In this document: one piece after another, positions 1-7,703 of the stretch | Position numbering within the stretch: the stretch's first letter is position 1 | How the letters are laid out: each line of letters opens with the position of its first letter | NCBI GenBank assembly: GCA_002336675.1 | Contig: DDEI01000098.1 | Coordinates: forward strand, 3,595 to 20,986 | From: Flavobacteriales bacterium UBA1958 | GTDB lineage: Bacteria; Bacteroidota; Bacteroidia; Flavobacteriales_D; Sanyastnellaceae | Length of the DNA: 17,392 nt | Reading direction: 5' to 3' | The notes under the pieces: model-generated | Told to the model about the DNA's origin: nothing | The model's database searches: none | What the model saw: only the letters and a program-made list of their open reading frames with translations | Translations under genes and position numbers: made by a program

Positions 1-52
1 CCGAAACTTCCCTCTTCAGACATTTGCTTGGCTTAATTTTACGCCAAATCTA

Positions 53-1003
53 ATGAACAGTCAACAACAAGCCGAGGAGCTATTCACATTCTCCAATATT
101 CAGAACCAAAAAGTAGAATTTTACTGGAAAGGGGCAGATTATAATTTCACCATTAATCGCTTAGATGAGGTCAGTGATGACGCTAGTGGAAACAAGTTTT
201 TTAAACTAAAGTATAACATCTTTTCAGCGTTGCAACGCCAAACTAATACCGTTCTAACTTTTGGAGGAGCCTGGAGTAATCATATTTACGCCACAGCATC
301 TACATGCAAAAAATTAGGGCTAAGGTCCATAGGAATTATAAGGGGAGAGGAGCCCGCACATTATTCAGAGACGCTAGAACATGCCCGAAAATCTGGAATG
401 GAACTCCATTTTATCACTAGAGAAGCGTACAAAGAAAAAAACGAAGACTACTTCAAAGCGTGGCTTAGAGATGAGTTTGGGAGTGTCCAAATAATTCCAG
501 AAGGAGGCTCTAACTTTTTAGGTGTTCAAGGGTGTATGGAGATTCCTTCATTATTTCCAACTGAAACTTCAGAGGTATACATGGCTGCCGGCACAGGAGC
601 CACGGCCGCGGGAGTACTCCTAGGAGGAAAAAACAAAGTGAATGTAATAAGCGCTTTAAAAGGAGGCGAATTTCTTAGAGAGGATATCAAATCTCAGATT
701 TATTGGTCCACTGTAAGTGATGAAATCACTACTGAGGTACTAAAAAGATTAAACCTAATCACCGATGCACACTACGGAGGGTATGCCAAAACTACTCCAG
801 AGCTCATACACATGATTCAGGAATTTTATGGTCAGACGGGGATAAAGCTAGAGCCTATTTACACAGGAAAAGCACTAGGAGCTCTCGTTAGAGACATGAA
901 AATAGGGCGAATTTCTAACGATGGAAATGTACTGTTAATTCATACGGGAGGTCTTCAGGGAATACCTGGAATAGAATCTAGAATAAAGGCCAAACTTTTC
1001 TAA
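53..1003 (+). CDS. PLP-dependent ACC deaminase / D-cysteine desulfhydrase family protein
   Basis: This is a fold-type II pyridoxal-phosphate enzyme of the 1-aminocyclopropane-1-carboxylate deaminase/D-cysteine desulfhydrase family. Members open small amino acids to a 2-oxo acid and ammonia, or release sulfide from D-cysteine, in the cytoplasm. The PLP lysine is most likely Lys48 in GNKFFKLKYN. A Ser-Asn-His follows in the substrate-binding segment (WSNHIYA), then a glycine-rich phosphate loop (AAGTGATAAG) and the family's C-terminal HTGGLQG near residues 297-303. The 316 residues match the usual length. The usual KRDD before the Schiff-base loop is replaced by INRLDEVSDD, so the true substrate is uncertain. 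The ATG at 53 fits the family N-terminus, but the frame stays open to the window edge, so an earlier start cannot be excluded. The family call is firm; deaminase versus desulfhydrase is not decided. Confidence 0.88.
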   Translation: MNSQQQAEELFTFSNIQNQKVEFYWKGADYNFTINRLDEVSDDASGNKFFKLKYNIFSALQRQTNTVLTFGGAWSNHIYATASTCKKLGLRSIGIIRGEEPAHYSETLEHARKSGMELHFITREAYKEKNEDYFKAWLRDEFGSVQIIPEGGSNFLGVQGCMEIPSLFPTETSEVYMAAGTGATAAGVLLGGKNKVNVISALKGGEFLREDIKSQIYWSTVSDEITTEVLKRLNLITDAHYGGYAKTTPELIHMIQEFYGQTGIKLEPIYTGKALGALVRDMKIGRISNDGNVLLIHTGGLQGIPGIESRIKAKLF

Positions 1004-1015
1004 AGAGTTCTCTTT
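1002..1015 (+). terminator. Weak hairpin at the end of the PLP enzyme gene
   Basis: AAAGA-GTTC-TCTTT forms a 5-bp stem that overlaps the stop codon of the preceding gene. No T-tract follows, so this is at best a weak terminator or a chance dyad. Confidence 0.2.
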
Positions 1016-1054
1016 GATTGCGATCTAATAGGAGTCTTCTGTTAATTTCAACAA

Positions 1055-1177
1055 ATGATACTTATAGCTGTCTTAGCGCCTTGGCTCTCTTTCTTTGTAA
1101 GAGGAGAAATCCTAACCGGTATAATCCGTCTAATTTTACAAATCACTATTATAGGATGGAGTCCAGCAGCCATTTAG
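1055..1177 (+). CDS. YqaE/Pmp3-family small membrane protein, apparently truncated by a stop codon
   Basis: This 40-codon frame starts MILIAVLAPWLSFFVRG and continues with a hydrophobic stretch ending IIGWSPAAI. That is the pattern of Bacteroidota YqaE/Pmp3-like proteins: two short membrane helices joined by an F-x-RG-x-I turn, then GW-x-PAAIWAV. Family members in this phylum usually have about 50-60 residues, with a charged tail after the second helix. Here a TAG (1175-1177) stands where the conserved Trp is expected, and the next two codons still read Ala-Val. This suggests a TGG-to-TAG change. Beyond that the frame runs to a TGA at 1238-1240 and reads RLKCIFNILPYLFSSFSI, which is not the expected polar tail. 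It may be a short functional protein or a young pseudogene. Its role in other organisms is membrane-potential homeostasis under stress. No Shine-Dalgarno is seen. Confidence 0.6.
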   Translation: MILIAVLAPWLSFFVRGEILTGIIRLILQITIIGWSPAAI

Positions 1178-1286
1178 GCGGTCAGACTAAAATGTATATT
1201 CAATATTCTGCCATATTTATTTAGTTCATTTTCAATATGAAAAATGCAGTATGACCAATAGACTGTCATTCGAAGATTTATAGCAC

Positions 1287-1294
1287 TATCTTTG
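1287..1294 (+). promoter_or_regulatory. Bacteroidota -7 box (TATCTTTG) directly before recO
   Basis: TATCTTTG matches the TAnnTTTG -7 element exactly and ends 4 bases before the TTG start of recO. Transcription would start on or next to the start codon, giving a leaderless mRNA. No clear TTG -33 element is seen at the usual spacing. Confidence 0.55.
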
Positions 1295-1298
1295 AAAC

Positions 1299-2027
1299 TT
1301 GATTCACTCTACAACAGGGATACTACTCCACACCATAAAACATTCAGATTCTAGTGCGGTGGTGCATGTGTTTACCCGAGACTTCGGTAGAAAACCATAC
1401 TTTTTAAGGGGCTTATCTAAGAAAAAAAACAGTCCTCGGTCTATTTTATTTCCGTTGTCCATTCTAGAGTTACAGGTTACAGACAGAGATAATAAATCAC
1501 TTCAGCAGATTAATGAAGTGAGTATGCACAAGCCAACATTTGAGCTGCTGAGTAATCCTGTGAAATCGTCTATAGCTATTTTTTTAAATGAGGTGCTTCA
1601 TAGAAGTATTGAGGTCAATTATCACAATGAAGTTTTATATGATTTTTTGGAAAATGCTATCCAATTACTGGACTCTTGCTCTAACGTAAAGAATTTCCAT
1701 CTATGGTTTATGTTAGAGTTATCTAAGTATTTCGGGTTCTATCCGATGAAAAAAAGTGAATTATGTTCTGCTAAATTTCAGTTTGAATTAGAGTCGGGAA
1801 CTTTTACCGATATAGGAGGCTGTTCAGGAGCATTTATAGACGTAAGTGCGGCGGCTGTTTTAGATGAAGTTTTAGGAATGAAATTTGATAAACTCAGTTC
1901 TTTAATAATTTCTTCTTTTGACAGAAAAGCATTGTTACACGGGTTAGTTGATTATTTTATTATTCACGTGCCCAGCTTAAAGAGAGTTTCATCGTTGGAA
2001 GTGTTAGAAACCGTATTTGAATTTTAA
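1299..2027 (+). CDS. recO: DNA repair protein RecO
   Basis: RecO is the RecFOR mediator that loads RecA onto SSB-coated single-stranded DNA at gaps and anneals complementary strands. The N-terminal OB fold is recognisable from TTGILLHTIKHSDSSAVVHVFT and from the basic loop FGRKPYFLRGLSKKK (about residues 30-44); a helical C-terminal domain follows. The 242 residues match family length. The C-terminal CxxC zinc motif found in some RecO proteins is absent. The start is TTG: a TGA lies in frame at 1293-1295, and the family N-terminus begins only 5-6 residues before TGI, so no ATG is available. A TATCTTTG box sits 4 bases upstream. The TonB-dependent receptor gene follows after 6 bases and is probably co-transcribed. 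Confidence 0.93.
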   Translation: MIHSTTGILLHTIKHSDSSAVVHVFTRDFGRKPYFLRGLSKKKNSPRSILFPLSILELQVTDRDNKSLQQINEVSMHKPTFELLSNPVKSSIAIFLNEVLHRSIEVNYHNEVLYDFLENAIQLLDSCSNVKNFHLWFMLELSKYFGFYPMKKSELCSAKFQFELESGTFTDIGGCSGAFIDVSAAAVLDEVLGMKFDKLSSLIISSFDRKALLHGLVDYFIIHVPSLKRVSSLEVLETVFEF

Positions 2028-2033
2028 GAATTA

Positions 2034-4427
2034 ATGATTCGATTAATAGCAGTTTTCTTTATAATAACAAGCAGTTCATGGGCCAGTGCTCAGAGTGTGG
2101 TGGTGAGAGATGAAGAAGATAAAACACCTCTACCGAAGGCAGAGGTGTCCAATGAATCGGGCATAATCATTTTTACGGATAGAGAAGGATTATTCGAGCT
2201 GGACACCTTTAAAAATGACATCAAAATATACGTGCGTTACAATGGATATCAGCTGAGAGAAATAATCAAAACGGAGATTTCTAAAAAAAATCCTACAATT
2301 AAGCTAAAACCCTCAGCATTGCACCTGAACACAGCTTTTGTTACACCTAAAGGATCTAAAACAACATCCCATCCAGCTCAGCAGATCGAAGTAATTACCG
2401 CTAGACAAATGCAGTTTGGAAACCCGATGACATCTGCTTCCGTTCTAGAAAACTCGGGATTAGTAAGTGTGCAGAGAAGTCAGTTAGGGGGAGGAAGTCC
2501 GCAGATGAGAGGATTCGAAGCGAATAAAGTACTTCTAGTATTAGACGGAGTTAGAATGAATAACGCCATATATAGAAGTGGCCATTTACAAAACGCCATA
2601 ACCGTAGATGCCAATGTGCTGGATAAAACAGAGGTTTATTTCGGGCCGTCATCAGTCTTATATGGAAGTGACGCTTTAGGAGGGACGGTTCATTTTAAAA
2701 CAAAAAGGCCCATACTGTCCCAGTCTAATGAAAACATTACTCAGGTAAACATGATGGGAAGAGCAGCCTCTGCCAGTGAGGAAAAAACCTTTCATATAGA
2801 TTTGATGCTAGGCACTAAAAAGTGGGGCTTTCTGTCTTCATTTACTCATACAGATTTCGAAGATTTGAGAATGGGCAGGAATAGGCGACATGGATACGAG
2901 GATTGGGGAAAAACACCCTTCTACGCGGCTCAGGAAGAAGGGGGAGATGTTCTTCGCAAAAACGGAAATCATAACATTCAGAAATTCACAGGTTATAGTC
3001 AGCTCGATTTACTCCAAAAAGTAATTTATAAGGCATCTAACCGCACACAGTTAAACATTAATTTTCAGTACAGTAACAGCACAGATATTCCGCGTTTCGA
3101 TAGGCTAAATGATAGCGAAGGAGAAGGGCTGAAATGGGCGGAGTGGTATTATGGACCGCAGCGCAGAACGCTAACCTCAGCTTCTTTAGAACTTTCTGAT
3201 AGGAAATATTTTACAGAAGGGACTATTACATTGGCATACCAGCGAATAAACGAGGACAGAACGGATAGAAGATTCGGAAGAACAGCCAGATTTACAAATG
3301 AAGAAGAGGTGAAAGTATATAGCCTAAATGCTGATTTTAGCCTAGAGGGGGATAACTCTGTAACTTGGTTTTATGGCGCAGAGGCTGTGCTGAATGATGT
3401 TGTTTCTAATGCCTTCGAAGAAAACATCATCACTGGAGAAAAAAAGAATGCCATCACTCGCTACCCAAATGGGGGGAGCCTTTATAACACCTTCGCGCTT
3501 TATGGCAGCAGAAATAAAGTAATCTCAAAAAAAACAGACTATACCCTAGGAGTTCGGTATAGCCACACTCTGGCTAATTCTAAGGTGCTAGAGAATGAGT
3601 TTTACTCTCTTCCTTACAGTAACATTAAAATTAACGATGGAGCTTTAACCGCTAGTGTTGGTGTGGTTCACAAGGCATCTAAAAATTGGAAAATAGCTGG
3701 AGGAATAGCTACAGGATTTAAAAGTCCTAATGTAGATGATTACGGAAAGATTTTCGAGAAAGATGGGTTCGTTGTCGTTCCTAATGCAGATTTAAAATCA
3801 GAGTACATCTATTCCGCAGATGTCACTTTAGAAAGAAATCTCTTGGATAAAAAGCTTAAGATTTCAGCCACGCCATACTTCACTTATTTGACCAATGCCA
3901 TTGTAAGAAGAGATACCGTTCTTAGTGGAAATAATCAGTTTTTTATAGAAGGAGAATTTGCTACAGTGCAGACAAACAAGAATGCTTCTGAGGCTACGAT
4001 TTACGGGATTTCATCTCAAGTGAGGTACTTAATTTCCCCAAACTGGTTAGCGAGCGCTACTTATAATTACACCTATGGCCAGGATTTAACAGATGACTTA
4101 GCCATGGCCCACATACCTCCAAAATTTGGAAAAGTAAGTATAGAGTATCAGAAAGGCAGGGTAAAAGCCGAAGCCTACACAATGTACGCTTCTCAAAAAA
4201 CGCGGGATAGATATGGGCCAGGAACTACAGATAACTTAATAGAAGCGGTAACCATAGGAACTCCAGCATGGAAAACTTTCAATCTGAGGACTTCTACTAA
4301 AATTTCGAAAACGGTAGTTCTTCAGTTAGCAGTAGAGAATATTCTAGATACGCACTATAAAGTATTTTCCTCTGGACTAAGCGCACCTGGAAGAAATGTA
4401 ATTATGTCATTGAAAACAGTTTTTTAA
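2034..4427 (+). CDS. TonB-dependent outer-membrane receptor with carboxypeptidase-regulatory-like N-domain
   Basis: This is a 797-residue outer-membrane transporter driven by TonB-ExbBD. A signal peptide covers residues 1-19 (cut ASA|Q). A CarboxypepD_reg-like beta-sandwich follows (about 20-95, ending TIKLKPSALHL), then a plug domain (about 115-230) with QMRGFEANKVLLVLDGVRMN and GPSSVLYGSDALGGTV. The rest is a 22-strand barrel ending in aromatic Phe (LKTVF). In the barrel, GFKSPNVDD (about 561-569) and PNADLKSE (about 583-589) occupy the places of the FRAP and NPDL-type motifs of haem/haemoglobin receptors. A haem- or siderophore-type substrate is therefore possible but not proven. There is no SusD partner, which argues against a glycan-uptake SusC. 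The gene starts 6 bases after recO and probably shares its transcript. Confidence 0.9.
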   Translation: MIRLIAVFFIITSSSWASAQSVVVRDEEDKTPLPKAEVSNESGIIIFTDREGLFELDTFKNDIKIYVRYNGYQLREIIKTEISKKNPTIKLKPSALHLNTAFVTPKGSKTTSHPAQQIEVITARQMQFGNPMTSASVLENSGLVSVQRSQLGGGSPQMRGFEANKVLLVLDGVRMNNAIYRSGHLQNAITVDANVLDKTEVYFGPSSVLYGSDALGGTVHFKTKRPILSQSNENITQVNMMGRAASASEEKTFHIDLMLGTKKWGFLSSFTHTDFEDLRMGRNRRHGYEDWGKTPFYAAQEEGGDVLRKNGNHNIQKFTGYSQLDLLQKVIYKASNRTQLNINFQYSNSTDIPRFDRLNDSEGEGLKWAEWYYGPQRRTLTSASLELSDRKYFTEGTITLAYQRINEDRTDRRFGRTARFTNEEEVKVYSLNADFSLEGDNSVTWFYGAEAVLNDVVSNAFEENIITGEKKNAITRYPNGGSLYNTFALYGSRNKVISKKTDYTLGVRYSHTLANSKVLENEFYSLPYSNIKINDGALTASVGVVHKASKNWKIAGGIATGFKSPNVDDYGKIFEKDGFVVVPNADLKSEYIYSADVTLERNLLDKKLKISATPYFTYLTNAIVRRDTVLSGNNQFFIEGEFATVQTNKNASEATIYGISSQVRYLISPNWLASATYNYTYGQDLTDDLAMAHIPPKFGKVSIEYQKGRVKAEAYTMYASQKTRDRYGPGTTDNLIEAVTIGTPAWKTFNLRTSTKISKTVVLQLAVENILDTHYKVFSSGLSAPGRNVIMSLKTVF

Positions 4428-4529
4428 ATCCGAGAGGTTTATGAAAGTGCCGGGGAATTAGAAATACTTGAATATCTGGCTCTTTGTATTTCCGTAATCA
4501 ATAGTTCTGTTACTCTTGATAAGAACTCT

Positions 4530-4537
4530 TATTTTTG
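4530..4537 (+). promoter_or_regulatory. Bacteroidota -7 box (TATTTTTG) before holB
   Basis: TATTTTTG matches TAnnTTTG and ends 7 bases before the holB ATG, leaving little or no 5' leader. It lies in the 117-base gap after the receptor gene, so holB probably has its own promoter. No convincing -33 TTG is found at normal spacing. Confidence 0.5.
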
Positions 4538-4544
4538 ATCCTTC

Positions 4545-5669
4545 ATGAAATTCTCTGAATCAGTAGGTCAAAATAGCGTAATTTCTAAGCTCGTTAATTC
4601 GGTAGATAATGGCAGAATTAGTCATGCACAACTATTCTTCGCTAAAGAAGGATCTGGTGCTCTGCCGCTAGCGTTGGCTTATATACAATATATAGCTTGC
4701 CCTAATAGAGCTGATGGAGATTCATGCGGAGAATGTAATACGTGTAAGAAGCTAAGCAGCTTTTCACATCCAGATTTACACTTTTCTTTTCCTATAATAA
4801 GTGGCGCTAAAGCAATAGATTCAGACTATTTTATGGCTCAGTGGCGCGCCATCTCTCAGGGCTCCACTTATTTTTCTCCTACAGATTGGAAAGAAAGAAT
4901 AGGCGCTGAGAAAAAGCAGTTGAACATCCCAGTTAAAGAAGCTGATAGGATTTCTAAAAAGCTGAGTCTAAAATCTTATGAAGGCGGGTATAAATTCATG
5001 GTTATTTGGCTTGCAGAATACATGAAAGCACCTATGGCTAATAAACTACTGAAGCTGTTAGAAGAGCCACCCAAAAAAACCCTTATCATCCTTATTACGA
5101 ACAATTTCGAGAATATTTTAGGAACTATTTTAAGTAGAACGCAGTTAGTCAAACTTAATATCCCTCAGGATGAAGAAATAGTGGATTATTTAGTGGCCAA
5201 CTATGGAGTTAACAGCGAGGCGGCTAAAGATGCCGCTAGGTTAGCAGACGGGAACATCTCTCAAGCCATTCACGCCGCTAAGAATGAAACCCCAAACGCC
5301 AGAAATCTCGAGACCTTTAGCTCGTTAATGCGCTTTGCATATAAAAAAGATATTGTAGGTGCTATTAATTGGGCAGATAAACTCCACAACTTTGGCCGTG
5401 AAGAATTAAAGCAGTTTTTAATCTATTCTCTCCATATAGTCCGCCAGTGTATCATTGGAAATTATGCAGGTGCAGAAGTGAGAAAGCTTAATGAAAGTGA
5501 GAATGATTTCGCAGCTAAGTTCGCGCCGTTTATTAATCACAGCAATGTAGTTCAGGTTTACGAACACTTATCCGAGGCAGAATCAGACATTGCTAGAAAT
5601 GGAAGCGCTAAAATAATTCTGTTAGACATGGCCATAGAGCTCTTCAGGTTAATCAACCCGAAGAGATAA
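4545..5669 (+). CDS. holB: DNA polymerase III subunit delta' (clamp-loader)
   Basis: The delta' subunit is the rigid stator of the clamp loader that places the beta clamp on primed DNA. It has an AAA+ fold. The zinc-binding module is CPNRADGDSCGECNTC, with Cys52, Cys61, Cys64 and Cys67 in the family spacing. KLLEEPP (about residue 170) and the sensor-1/SRx segment ILSRTQ are also present. The Walker A position reads KEGSGALP and lacks the GK(T/S), so this subunit should not hydrolyse ATP; that is normal for delta'. An insertion between the zinc module and KLLEEPP (about residues 75-150) makes the 374-residue protein somewhat long, as is usual in Bacteroidota. holB, ricT and gldH in this order is a familiar arrangement in Flavobacteriia. 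Confidence 0.93.
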   Translation: MKFSESVGQNSVISKLVNSVDNGRISHAQLFFAKEGSGALPLALAYIQYIACPNRADGDSCGECNTCKKLSSFSHPDLHFSFPIISGAKAIDSDYFMAQWRAISQGSTYFSPTDWKERIGAEKKQLNIPVKEADRISKKLSLKSYEGGYKFMVIWLAEYMKAPMANKLLKLLEEPPKKTLIILITNNFENILGTILSRTQLVKLNIPQDEEIVDYLVANYGVNSEAAKDAARLADGNISQAIHAAKNETPNARNLETFSSLMRFAYKKDIVGAINWADKLHNFGREELKQFLIYSLHIVRQCIIGNYAGAEVRKLNESENDFAAKFAPFINHSNVVQVYEHLSEAESDIARNGSAKIILLDMAIELFRLINPKR

Positions 5670-5758
5670 TTTTAGTATCAGGTCTTTCAACTTTGCGCTG
5701 CCTAACTTACCCAACCCAAAAAGCCTTTCTATTTAACACTGAAGTAGTAATAACTAGG

Positions 5759-5790
5759 TTGCTAAACAGCGGGTGAATGGTGTATTTTTG
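5759..5790 (+). promoter_or_regulatory. Promoter of ricT-gldH (TTG-N21-TATTTTTG)
   Basis: A TTG at 5759-5761 and TATTTTTG at 5783-5790 are separated by 21 bases, fitting the Bacteroidota -33/-7 promoter. The start of transcription would leave a leader of about 70 bases before the ricT ATG at 5864. The rest of the 194-base gap after holB shows nothing recognisable. Confidence 0.6.
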
Positions 5791-5863
5791 TGGGGAAGAG
5801 AAAAGGCGAAATAGTTCGTCTATTCAGGCAGTTTATTGCTTGAATTTATAAAAATCGGCAAGC

Positions 5864-7189
5864 ATGGGATGTTCAAATTGTGGTTCAGGAGGCGGCTTAC
5901 CGGGAGGATGTAAAAATAATGGCAACTGCAGTACTAGCGGATGTAATAAGCTAGACGTTTTCGATTGGTTATCACACGTAGAACTAGCACCAGGCCAAAG
6001 AAAATACGATATAGTAGAAGTTCGATTCAAAGGAACGCGTAAAGGGTTTTTTAGAATTTCTGGCGGTTTAGATCTCCAAGTCGGAGAAGTAATAGCCGTA
6101 GAATCGTCCCCCGGATACGATATAGGCGTAGTGTCTCTTAAAGGAGAACTTGTAAAAGTTCAAATGAAAAAGAAAAAAGTTCAAGATACCATTGAGCTTA
6201 AAAAAGTAGTAAGACGGGCTACTCAGGAAGACGTAACCATATGGCAGGAAGCTCGTCAAATGGAAAATGATACCATGCACCATGCAAGAATTTTAGCTAG
6301 GGAATCTGGGCTGAGTATGAAAATCAGTGATGTAGAATTTCAAGGAGATAAAAAGAAAGCGACGTTTTTTTATACAGCAGAAGATAGGGTAGACTTTAGA
6401 GAGCTTATTCGGAAAATGGCTGACACGTTTAAAACCAGGATAGAAATGCGTCAAATAGGCGCTAGACAAGAGTCTGCTCGACTGGGAGGTATCGGATCAT
6501 GCGGAAGAGAATTGTGTTGTTCTACATGGCTAACAGACTTTAGAAGTGTATCTACTAGTGCAGCTAGATATCAGCAGTTATCGCTAAATCCACAGAAATT
6601 AGCGGGACAGTGCGGAAAACTGAAGTGTTGTCTTAATTATGAGTTAGATATGTATATGGAAGCTGTAAAAGACTTCCCTTCTCCTAATATAAAACTACAG
6701 ACGAAAAAAGGAGTAGCATACCATCTGAAAACAGATATCTTTAAACGATTAGTGTATTACATCTATGATGATGGAATAGCAGGAAGCGCACCATTGGCTC
6801 TAGATTTAACTACCGTAAATGAAATTATAGCAGCGAATAAAGCCGGAGATAAATTCGATGATCTTAAGGATTATGAAGTAGAGCTTTCTCCAGTAGAAGA
6901 AGATACTGATTACCTAAACGTAGTAGGGCAGGATAGTCTTACACGATTCGATAACAGCAAGAGGAAGAAAAAGAGGCCGAATAGAAACCGAGGGGGGAAG
7001 TCGGCTGCGAGATCCGGAGAAAAACCCGCTCTTAACCAATCACGCGAAAATAATCCACGTTCAAATAACAATAGAAGAAAGCCTAATGGGCCGAAATCAC
7101 AAGGAGGATCCGAAAAACCTACGAATAATTCTGCTCACAACGGGAAAAAGAGGCCACCTAGAAAACTAAGACCACCCAATAAAGATTGA
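5864..7189 (+). CDS. ricT: RicT/YaaT homologue, PSP1-domain protein with Cys-rich N-terminus
   Basis: This is a PSP1-family protein, homologous to Bacillus RicT (YaaT). RicT there joins RicA and RicF in an Fe-S complex that influences RNase Y-dependent mRNA maturation. The N-terminus is rich in Cys and Gly: Cys3, Cys6, Cys16, Cys22 and Cys27, within motifs such as GCSNCGSGGG and CKNNGNC. The PSP1 core spans roughly residues 50-260. Two conserved cysteine clusters sit at GSCGRELCC (about 212-220) and GQCGKLKCC (about 247-255). From about residue 365 to 441 the protein is a basic, Asn/Arg/Lys/Gly-rich low-complexity tail, which could bind RNA (inference). Its stop codon overlaps the gldH ATG by one base, so the two genes are probably translationally coupled. 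The role in Bacteroidota is not established. Confidence 0.88.
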   Translation: MGCSNCGSGGGLPGGCKNNGNCSTSGCNKLDVFDWLSHVELAPGQRKYDIVEVRFKGTRKGFFRISGGLDLQVGEVIAVESSPGYDIGVVSLKGELVKVQMKKKKVQDTIELKKVVRRATQEDVTIWQEARQMENDTMHHARILARESGLSMKISDVEFQGDKKKATFFYTAEDRVDFRELIRKMADTFKTRIEMRQIGARQESARLGGIGSCGRELCCSTWLTDFRSVSTSAARYQQLSLNPQKLAGQCGKLKCCLNYELDMYMEAVKDFPSPNIKLQTKKGVAYHLKTDIFKRLVYYIYDDGIAGSAPLALDLTTVNEIIAANKAGDKFDDLKDYEVELSPVEEDTDYLNVVGQDSLTRFDNSKRKKKRPNRNRGGKSAARSGEKPALNQSRENNPRSNNNRRKPNGPKSQGGSEKPTNNSAHNGKKRPPRKLRPPNKD

Positions 7190-7653
7190 TGTTAAAGTAT
7201 TTAGTTATAATAGTTCTGATTACCATCTCGCTAGTAGGGTGCAGAGAGGACTTGTTTTACACTCAGTCATTTGATATAGAGAACTATACTTGGGATGTTA
7301 AAGACGTGAAAGAATTCAGCTTTAACATTACTGATACATCCAAAGTGTATATGTGGTTTGTGGATATTCGGCATACTGGCGACTTCGAGTTTGCTAACTT
7401 CTATGTTTTTCCTAGGAGAATTTCTCCCAACGGAAAGACATATACAGACACGTTGAACATTCCACTGGCGGACCCTGGCGGAAGATGGTATGGGAAAGGG
7501 CTAGGAGATATTTTAGATAACAGAGTTTTATGGAAGAAAGACGTTAAATTTCCTCAACAAGGGAAATACGTATTCGAGTTAGAACAAGGCAGCAGAGAAA
7601 CTGAATTAGAAGGAATAGTAAACATTGGCTTCTCTATATATGAGTATAAATAG
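7189..7653 (+). CDS. gldH: Gliding motility lipoprotein GldH
   Basis: GldH is a lipoprotein required for gliding and for type IX secretion in Flavobacterium. The N-terminus is a lipoprotein signal peptide with lipobox SLVG|C, lipidated at Cys18. The mature part shows the family features YMWFVDIRHT, DTLNIPLADPGGRW and GKGLGDILDN, followed by KKDVKFPQQGKYVFELEQ. The length of 154 residues is typical. I chose the ATG at 7189, which overlaps the ricT TGA by one base, over the TTG three bases earlier. Proteins of this family are often followed by a penicillin-binding protein gene. Here instead a non-coding gap and a convergent gene follow. The T9SS cargo encoded just downstream on the other strand agrees with an active T9SS. 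Confidence 0.9.
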   Translation: MLKYLVIIVLITISLVGCREDLFYTQSFDIENYTWDVKDVKEFSFNITDTSKVYMWFVDIRHTGDFEFANFYVFPRRISPNGKTYTDTLNIPLADPGGRWYGKGLGDILDNRVLWKKDVKFPQQGKYVFELEQGSRETELEGIVNIGFSIYEYK

Positions 7654-7678
7654 AAATAGCCCTCAAATTATTCCCTCC

Positions 7679-7694
7679 AATTTCTTTAGAAATT
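7679..7694. terminator. Small AT-rich hairpin between convergent genes
   Basis: AATTTC-TTTA-GAAATT is a perfect 6-bp dyad 26 bases after the gldH stop. It is AT-rich and has no clean T-tract, so a terminator role for gldH is only possible. Confidence 0.25.
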
Positions 7695-7703
7695 TAACGA
7701 GAA

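Noticed and set aside
1018..1224. A 68-codon frame on the plus strand
   Set aside because: It overlaps the YqaE-like frame in another phase, and its translation has no family character, whereas the smaller frame does.
1218..1250. Imperfect CATTTTCA-ATA-TGAAAAATG hairpin before recO
   Set aside because: AT-rich, bulged and without T-tract; within chance for this base composition.
4545..4670. Missing Walker A lysine in holB as a sign of inactivation
   Set aside because: Delta' subunits normally lack a working ATP site; the zinc module and the rest are intact.
5833..6283. Minus-strand frames of 65 and 71 codons
   Set aside because: Antisense to ricT, with low-complexity translations that mirror its Gly/Cys-rich coding.
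7186..7191. TTG at 7186 as the gldH start
   Set aside because: The ATG three bases later gives the same signal peptide and the common one-base stop/start overlap.
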